Program-made: the position numbers and the translations under genes | Notes under the pieces: generated by a model | The model's database searches: none | The model's input: the letters and a program-made list of their open reading frames with translations, nothing else | Told to the model about the DNA's origin: nothing | Part shown: piece by piece, positions 54,201 to 63,200 of the stretch | Numbering within the stretch: position 1 is the stretch's first letter | Layout: every line of letters begins with the position of its first letter | DNA from: Corallococcus sp. NCRR | GTDB lineage: Bacteria; Myxococcota; Myxococcia; Myxococcales; Myxococcaceae | Assembly (NCBI RefSeq): GCF_026965535.1 | Contig: NZ_CP114039.1 | Span: forward strand, 6,820,001 to 6,884,000 | Length of the DNA stretch: 64,000 nt | Direction: 5' to 3'

Positions 54201-57200
54201 CGACTGGCAGCGCGACTCGCTGGACGGCGCCGCGCTGGAGTCGCGGCTGGACTACTGGCGGACGCAGCTCGCCGGTGCTCCCCAGCTGCTGGAGCTGGCC
54301 ACGGATCGGCCGCGTCCCTCGCGGCGTGGATCTTCGGGTGCTCGCGTCCCGGTGGTGCTGGAGGCGGGACTCGCGGACTCGGTCCGGAGGCTGGCGGAGC
54401 GCGAAGGCGTCACGCCGTTCATGGTCCTGCTCGCGGCCTTCCAGACCGTGCTCGCCCGCCGCTCGGGCCAGGACGACATCAGCGTGGGCACGGCCATCGC
54501 GGGCCGCCAGCGCGCGGAGTTCCAGGGGCTCGTCGGCCTCTTCGTCAACTCGCTGGTCCTGCGCACGCGACTGTCCGGTGCCCCTTCGTTCCGGGAGCTC
54601 CTGGGCCGCGTGCGGGACACGGCGCTGGGGGCGTACGCGCACCAGGACGTGCCCTTCGAGCGCGTGGTGGAGGCCCTCAAGCCCCCTCGCGAGCTGGGGC
54701 ACACGCCGCTGTTCCAGGTGATGTTCAACCTCCAGGGTGCCCGTGTGGATGCGCCCGTCCTGCAAGGGCTCCAGTCCCGGCTCCTGGACGTGCACACCGG
54801 CACGTCCATGTTCGACCTCACGCTGTCGCTCGCGGAGTCCCCCCACGGCTTCGAGGGCTGGCTGGAGTACTCCACGGAGTTGTTCGACGCGGACACCGTG
54901 GAGCGGCTGGCCGGCCACCTCCGCGTGCTGCTGGAGGCCGCCATCGCGGCCCCTGGGACGTCCATCCACGAGCTGCCCTGGATGACGGACGCGGAGCGCC
55001 ACCAGGTGCTCACCGCGTGGAACGACACGGCCCTCGACTACCCCTCTGGCGGGACCATCCCCGAGCAGTTCGCGCTCCAGGCAGCGCGGACTCCGGCCGC
55101 CGTCGCCGTGGAGGACGGGGACCTTCGCCTGACGTACGCGCAGCTTGAGGCGCGGGCCAATCCGCTCGCGCACTTCCTCCGTGCTCGGGGCGTGGGCCCG
55201 GACGTGCCGGTGGCGGTGTGCATGGAGCGCTCCGTGGACTTCGTCGTCACGGTGCTCGCCATCCTCAAGGCGGGCGGCGCCTATGTCCCGCTGGACGCGT
55301 CTTACCCCGCGCGGCGGCTGGCGCTCATGATGGAGGACGCCCGGCCCCGGATGCTGCTCACCACGCGCGCGCTGCGTGAGCGGCTGCATGTGCCCGACGC
55401 GTCCCTGGCCTGCGTCTTCGTGGACGCGCTGGCGCTCGACGACCAGCCCGTCGCCGCGCCGGAGGTCACCGTCGGGCCTCGCAACCTGGCCTACGTCATC
55501 TTCACCTCCGGCAGCTCCGGGCGCCCCAAGGGAGTGGCCAACGAACATCGCGGCGTGCTGCGCCTCGTGCACGCCGAGCCCTACTCGCGCGTCGGTCAGC
55601 GCGAGACGGGCATGCTCTTCGCGCCGCTGTCCTTCGATGGCTCCGTGATGGAGCTGTGGACGATGCTGCTGCACGGCGGCCGGCTGGTCATCTTCCCTGG
55701 CAACGTCCCCGCCGGAGACATGGACACGCTCGCGCGCGTGGTGGAGCGCCACGCGGTCGGCTTCGCCCACCTGCCGTCGGGGCTCTTCTCGCAGTTGGTG
55801 GAGCACCGGCCGGACCTCCTCGTGCGGCTGCGCGAAGTGCACGTGGCGGGCGACGTCATCTCCGCCCCGCATGTGCGCCGCGCGGTGGAACTCCGAGGCC
55901 GGTCCGTCATCAACGCCTATGGCCCCAGTGAATGCTCCGTGGCCGCGTCGTTCTTCACGGTGGAGCGGCCGGAGCAGGCGGGCGCGTCGGTGCCCATCGG
56001 CGCGCCGCTCGCGAACACCACGGCGTACGTGCTGGACGCGCGGCTCCAGCCGGTGCCGGTGGGCGTGCCGGGGGAGTTGTTCCTCGGCGGTGATGGCGTG
56101 GTCCGGGGCTACGTGTCGCGGCCGGACCTGACGGCGGAGCGCTTCGTGCCGGATGCCTGGGGCACGAAGCCGGGGGCGCGGCTGTACCGCACGGGCGACC
56201 GGGTGCGCTGGCGCGCGGATGGGACGCTGGACTTCCTGGGCCGCACGGACCACCAGGTGAAGGTACGCGGCTTCCGCATCGAGCTTCCGGAAGTGGAAGC
56301 CGCCCTGCGCGAGCTGCCCGAAGTGCACGAGGCCACGGCGGTGGTGCGCGAGGACGTGCCCGGCGACAAGCGGCTCGTCGCCTATGCGATGCCTCGCCCG
56401 GGTCAGGTGCTGGAGCCCACGCGGCTGCGCGAGGCCCTGCGCCGCAAGCTCCCCGACTACATGGTGCCGTCACTCTTCGTGGCGCTCCCCACCCTGCCCC
56501 TGAACCCCAGCGGCAAGGTGGACCGCAAGGCCCTGCCCGCTCCGGACTCGGAGGCCACCGGCCGGAGCGAGCGCTACGTGGCACCGTCCCATCCGCTGGA
56601 GGAGCAGATCGCCGCCGCGTGGGCCCGTGAGCTGGGGGCCGACCGCGTGGGCACGCAGGACCACCTGTTCAACGATTTGGGTGGAACGTCGCTGTCCGTG
56701 ATGAGGCTCGCCTCGCGCCTGAAGGAGGCGCTGGGCCGCGACGTGCCCGTGGTCTGGTTGTTCGAACATCCCACGGTGGAGTCGCTCGCCCAGCGGTTGG
56801 AGCATGAGTCGCGGTCCCCCGGTTCACCCGCGCCGTCGCCCACCGCACCGGGCCACCGACCGCGCGAGGCGTCGAAGCCGGGCGCGTCCGGCTCCATCGC
56901 CATCGTCGGCATGGCGGGCCGCTTTCCCGGCGCGGGGACGGTGGAGGCGTTCTGGCGCAACCTGCGCGAGGGCGTGGAGTCCATCACGCGCTTCTCCCCC
57001 GAGGAGCTGGAGCACCTGCCCTCCCTGCCCGAGGGGTTCGAGCTCTGGTACCACCCGGCGTTCGTTCCGGCCGCGGGTGTCCTGGACGACGTGGAGGGGT
57101 TCGACCACGCGTTCTTCGACATGTCACTGCGCGAGGCGCAGTTCACGGATCCGCAGCAGCGGCTGTTCCTCCAGACGGCGTGGGCCGCGCTGGAGGACGC

Positions 57201-60200
57201 GGGCGTCAATCCGGAGCGCTACCCCGGCGCCATCTCGCTGTACGCGGGGGCCGCGGCCTCCGGATACGCGGAGGCCGTGCGGCAGTCGATGCCGCTGGAC
57301 GCGGCGTCCTTCTTCGAGCTGAACGGCACCGCCACGCACGAGAGCCTGCCGACGAAGGCGTCCTTCAAGCTGGGGCTCACGGGTGAGAGCACGCTGCTCT
57401 ACACCGCGTGCTCCACGGGCCTGGTGGCGGTGCACCTGGCCTGTCAGAGCTTGCGGACGGGCCAGTCCGATGTGGCGCTCGCGGGGGCCTCGCGGCTGTC
57501 GCTGCCGCAGCGCACGGGCTACGTGGCGCAGGAGGGGCTCATCTTCTCCCCGGACGGCCACTGCCGTGCGTTCGACGCCAGGGCCCAGGGGACGCTGCCC
57601 GGGAACGGCGTGGGCGCGGTGGTGCTCAAGCGCCTGGAGGACGCGGTGCGGGATGGGGACTCCATCTACGCCGTCATCCGGGGCTCGGCGCTGAACAACG
57701 ACGGCCGGAACAAGTCCGGCTTCACCGCGCCCAGCGTGCAGGGACAGGCGGCGGTCGTGTCGCAGGCGCTGGCCAACGCGGGCGTGTCACCGGAGGCCGT
57801 GGGCTACGTGGAGGCCCATGGCACCGCGACGCCGCTGGGCGACCCGATTGAAGTGGCGGCGCTGACGCGTGCGTACGGCCTGGGGGCGGAGCACCGGGGG
57901 CGCATCGCGCTGGCGTCGCTGAAGACGAACGTGGGGCACCTGGACACGGCCGCGGGGCTGGCGGGCCTGATGAAGGCCGCGCTGGCGCTGCACCATGGGG
58001 AGATTCCCCCCAGCCTCCACTTCGAGAAGCCCAACCCGCAAATCGACTTCGACGCGGGGCCGTTCTTCGTCAACACCACCTTGCGGTCGTGGCCTCGGAG
58101 CGAGACGCCTCGCTTCGCCGCGGTCAGCTCCTTCGGCATTGGTGGCACCAATGCCCACGCCATCCTCGAGGAAGCCCCCATGCGGCAGAGTGGTTCCACC
58201 ACGCGTTCCCACCAGCTCGTCGTGCTGTCCGCGCGCTCGCCGGAGGCACTGGAGGCGGCGGCGCGGCGGTTGGAGGCGAAGGGCGTCGGGGACTCGGCGC
58301 TGGCGGATCTGGCGTTCACGCACGCCGTGGGCCGCAAGGCGTTCGAGTACCGCCGCGCGGTGGTGGTAAAGGACACGGAGGACCTGTCGCGGCAGCTCCA
58401 GAAGCCGGTGACGCTGGCGAAGAGCCCGGGCAAGGCGCCGCGCGTGGCGTTCGTGTTCTCCGGCCAGGGGTCGCAGCGGCTGGCCATGGGGCGCGAGCTG
58501 GCGGAGGCCTCGCCCCTGTTCCGCGCGCACCTGGATGCGTGCCTTGCGCTGCTGGACGCGCCGCTGCGGGCCCAGGTGTCGGCCGTGCTGGCGCCCGAGG
58601 CCGATGCTTCGGCGGACCTCGCGGACACGCGGGTCGCATTGCCCGCGCTGTTCAGCGTGCAGGTGGCGCTGGCGCGGATGTGGCAGGACCTGGGCGTCAC
58701 GCCGTCCACGGTGATGGGACACAGCTTCGGTGAGTACGCGGCGGCGTGTGTCGCGGGGGCGCTGTCCCTGGAGGACGCGATGCGCCTCGCGGTGGTTCGC
58801 GGGGAGCTGATGCACCGGATGCCGCCGGGCGCGATGCTCGCGGTGGCCCTGCCCGTGGAGCGCGTCCAGTCGTTGGTGTCGGGCCGGCTGTCGGTAGCGG
58901 CGGTGAACGCTCCGGACCGTTGCGTGGTGTCGGGTCCGGTCGAGGAAGTGGAGCGGCTGGAGGCCGAGCTGAAGGGCCTGAAGGCCGGAGCGGTGCGCAT
59001 GCCCGCGCCGCACGCGTTCCATTCCGCGGACGTGGAGCCGTTGATGCCGGAGCTGGCGCGCGTGGTGGGCACGCTGCGCTGGTCGGAGCCGGCGGTGCGT
59101 TACGTGTCCAGCCTCACGGGGGCGGTGGTGCAGCCCGGGCAACTGGCGGCGCCGGACTACTGGACGGAGCAGATGCGTCAGCCGGTGCGCTTCACCCGCG
59201 CGGTGGAGGCACTCCAGGCGGATGGCTGCACGGTGCTGCTGGAGGTGGGCCCGGGACAGGACGTGACGCCGCTGGTGCGCGCGAACGTCGCCAGGCCCGA
59301 GGGCGGCGGTGCCTCCGTCGTCGCGCTGGCGTCGCTGCGGGTGGGTGGGAAGACGACGGAGCAGATGGGCTGGCTCCAGGCCGTGGGCGAGCTGTGGGTC
59401 GCGGGTGTGTCCGTGGATTGGAGCGCGTTCTACGCGCATGAGCAGCGACTGAGGCTGCACCTGCCCACGTACGCGTTCCAGACCAAGCCGGTCTGGGTGC
59501 AGCCGAGGGCACGCGCCACGACGTCGCCGTTCGCACCGCCCTCGGCAGGCACCGTCCGGCCGCCGCATGTTCCGGCCGCGTCCGCTGATCATGCGCCCGA
59601 ACCGTTGGCGCCTGCCGCGTCCACCGGGCGTGTGCTCGAAGTGACTTCCGACCTGGCCCTGGTCACCGCGTCAGTCCGTGCTCCTCAAGCCTCCTCTGCG
59701 ATGACGGCCACGGCGTCGGTCCGCGCCCCTCAAACCGCGTCCGCGATGTCGGCTTCGACCAGTGCTCCCCAGAGCGCGTCCTCAACGGTGACGGCTCCGA
59801 ACGGCGTTTCACAAAGCGAATCGGCGATGACGGCCACGGCGTCGGTCCTCGCCCCCCAGGTTGCGTCCGCGATGTCGGCTCCGGCCAGTGCGGCTCAATC
59901 CACCTCGGCGATGGCGGATCCAATCGACTCCTCCCAGGGCGCATCGGCAACGACGGAGCCAGCCGGTGGCTCACACGGGGTCCCGGTGCACGGGCTGCGT
60001 CCGGAGGCGGAGGAGGCCGCGCACGGGGCTGCCGTTCCCATGGTCGTGGAACCCGCGCCCGCTGCCCCTCCTCCCGGCCGCGCTGACGCGCCTCGGGGCG
60101 ACATCGAGGAGCGCGTGGCGGCGCTGTGGCGCGACCGTCTGGGCCTGGAGTTCGTGGGCCGCCATGACGACTTCCTGGAGCTTGGCGGCAACTCGCTGAC

Positions 60201-63200
60201 GGCCGCGCAGCTGCTCAATCAGCTCCGTGAGGCCTTTGGCGTGAACCTGCCCCTGGCCGCCCTCTTCGAAGCGCCCACGGTCGCTGGCATCGCCGAACGC
60301 CTGGAACCCCTGCTGCTCCAGGCGCCCCAGGCGCCGGTCTCCACGGAGCTTCCGCTGGTGCCGCTGCCTCGTGACGGCAGTGAGCTGCCGCTGTCCTTCG
60401 TGCAGGAGCGCGTCTGGCGCCTGGAGCAGCACCTGCCTGGCCTGTCCGCGTACAACCTCCCGTTCGTCCTCCGGCTCGAAGGGGACCTGGACGCGGACGT
60501 GATGGAGCGCGGCATCCAGGAGATCGTCCAGCGCCACGAGTCCCTCCGCACCACCTACGACACCGTGGACGGCCGCCCCGTGCAGCGCTTCCACGCGCGC
60601 ATGCGCGTGCCCCTCACCCGCGTGGAGCTGCGCGGCCCGATGGAGACGCGTGAGCCCGAGGCGCTGCGCCTCGCCCGCGAGGACGCCGCGAAGCCTTACG
60701 ACCTGGTCCACGGTCCCGTGCTGCGCACCACGCTGGTCCGCCTGGACACGAAGCTGCACCTGCTGATCGCCAGCATCCACCACATCGTCGGCGACACGAT
60801 GTCCATCGCCCTCTTCGTCCAGGAGCTGGGCCAGCTCTACGACGCCTTCCTCCAGGGCAAGCCGTCTCCGCTCAAGCCGCTGCCCCTCCAGTACGCGGAC
60901 TTCGGCGCGTGGCAGCGCCGGGGCATCACGAGCGGCCGTCTGGCCGAACAGGACCAGGGCTGGCGGCAGCGGCTGGCCGGCATGCCGCGCAAGCTGGACC
61001 TGCCCACCGACCGGCCCCGCTCCAACGAGCCCCGCATCTCCTCCCACCGCATGACGCTGGACTTCCCGCCAGCGCTCGCCCACGAGCTGGTGGCCTTCAC
61101 GCGCCGCGAGGGCTTCACCGGCTACATGACGGTGCTCGCCGCGTGGCAGACGCTGCTGCACCGCTACTCCGGCCAGACGGACGTCGTCGTCGGAACGCCC
61201 ATCGCCAACCGCACCCGTCCGGAGCTGATGCCGCTCATCGGCTACGTGGCGCACTCGGAGGCGTTCCGGACGCGCTTCACCGAAGGGCTCACGTTCCGCG
61301 AGCTGCTGGCCCAGGTGCGAGGCGAGGTCGCGGACGCGCAGACGCGCCCGGACGTCCCCTTCGAGTACCTGGTGGAGGCGCTCATCCCGGGCCATGACAT
61401 CGGCCGGGGGCGCATGACGGACTCCGTATTCGTCTACCACACGGGCGCGAGCTCCTCGGAGACGCTGGAGCTTATCGGCCTGCGCGCCACGTTGGTGGAG
61501 GTGCCAGGCACGCCCGTGCAGTGGGGCTCCACCCTGAGCGCGCTCACCCTGGTCCTCTTCGAGTCCCCCACCCGCGTCCACGGCGCGCTGGAGTACGCGT
61601 CCGACCTGTTCGACGCCGCCACCACGGCGCGGCTCATGGAGCACTTCCAGGTCCTGCTCGCCGCGGCGCTCGCGAACCCCGACACGCAGGTGGCGCACCT
61701 GCCGCTCGCCACCGAGGACGAGCGCCGCGCCTGGCCCACGCCTCGCGCCACGCCGGGGCTGGTCCCCGTGCCCACGCTGCTCGCGGAGCGGCGCGCACGC
61801 CACGCGGATGCCACCGCCCTGTCCCAGGGGGAGACGCACTGGACCTGGGCGGAGCTGGGCGCCCGCGCGGACGCCCTGTCCGCGAAGTTGAAGGCCCTGG
61901 GCGTGAAGGCTGGAACACCGGTGGCCGTGTGCCTGCGCACGTCGCCGGAGAAGCTGGCCGCGCTGTGGGGCGTGCTGGGCGCTGGCGGCGCGTGCGTCGC
62001 ACTGGGCCCGTCCGACCTGAGCCACCTGCCCGTGTACGCGCCCGAAGGTGCTCCGGTGCCGGTGCTCGTCACCACGCGCGCGCTGGTGGCCTCCGTGCGC
62101 GTGGATGCAGCGCGCGTCGTCTACGTGGAGGACGTGCCAGCCGCGACCGAAGCCACCGCCGTGGACGTGGAGCCGCAGGCCCTCGCGTGGCTGCTGCCCA
62201 CGGGCCGGGGCCAGCCCGCGTGGGCCCTGGGCCACCGGGAGCTGGCGGAGTTCTTCACCGGTCTGGACACGCGCCTGTCGCCCCCGGACGGCGGCGCGTG
62301 GCTGGCCGCGAGCGAGCCGTCCTCCGACCGTCCGGATCTGGAGGCCCTGTGGGCGCTCACGCGCGGCCTGCGGGTGGTGTTCCCGCCGGAGCGCATCACC
62401 GCCCGGCTGGTGAGCCTGGGCGATGGCGGCCCCCGCGCGAAGGCGATGGACCTGAGCCTCATCTACTTCGCCAACGACGAGGACACGCTCACCGGGCCCA
62501 AGTACGAGCTGCTGCTGGAGGGCGCGAAGTTCGCGGACGCGAACGGCTTCTCCGCGGTGTGGACCCCGGAGCGGCACTTCCATTCGTTCGGCGGTCTGTA
62601 CCCGCAGCCCGCCGTGGTGGCGGCGGGCCTGGCCACCGTCACGAAGCACCTGCGCTTGCGCTCCGGCAGCGTGGTGTTGCCGCTGCATGATCCGCTGCTC
62701 ATCGCGGAGCAGTGGTCCGTGGTGGACAACCTGTCCCAGGGCCGCGTGGGCCTGTCCGTGGCCACGGGCTGGCACACGCAGGACTTCACCTTCGCGCCCG
62801 CCAACTACGAGAAGCGCCGCGACATCCTGCTGGAGAAGCTGTCCACGCTGCGCGCCCTGTGGCGCGGCGAGCGCTTCAAGCGCCCCGCCGGTGCCGGCAG
62901 CACGGCGGAGGTCGGTCTGCGCCCGAAGCCGGTGCAGAAGGAGCTGCCGGTGTGGCTCACCGCCACGGGCAACCCCGAGACGTTCCGCATGGCGGGCGAG
63001 CTGGGCGCGGGCGTGCTCACGGGCCTGCTGTCGCACTCGCTGGAGGAGCTGAAGCAGAAGGTGGCGCTGTATCGCGACGCGTGGCGCCGCAACGGGCACC
63101 CGGGCCGCGGCCACATCACCTGCATGCTGCACACGTACCTGGGCGACGACGAGCAGGAGGTGCTGCGCACGGTGCGCCAGCCGCTGCTCGGCTACTTCCG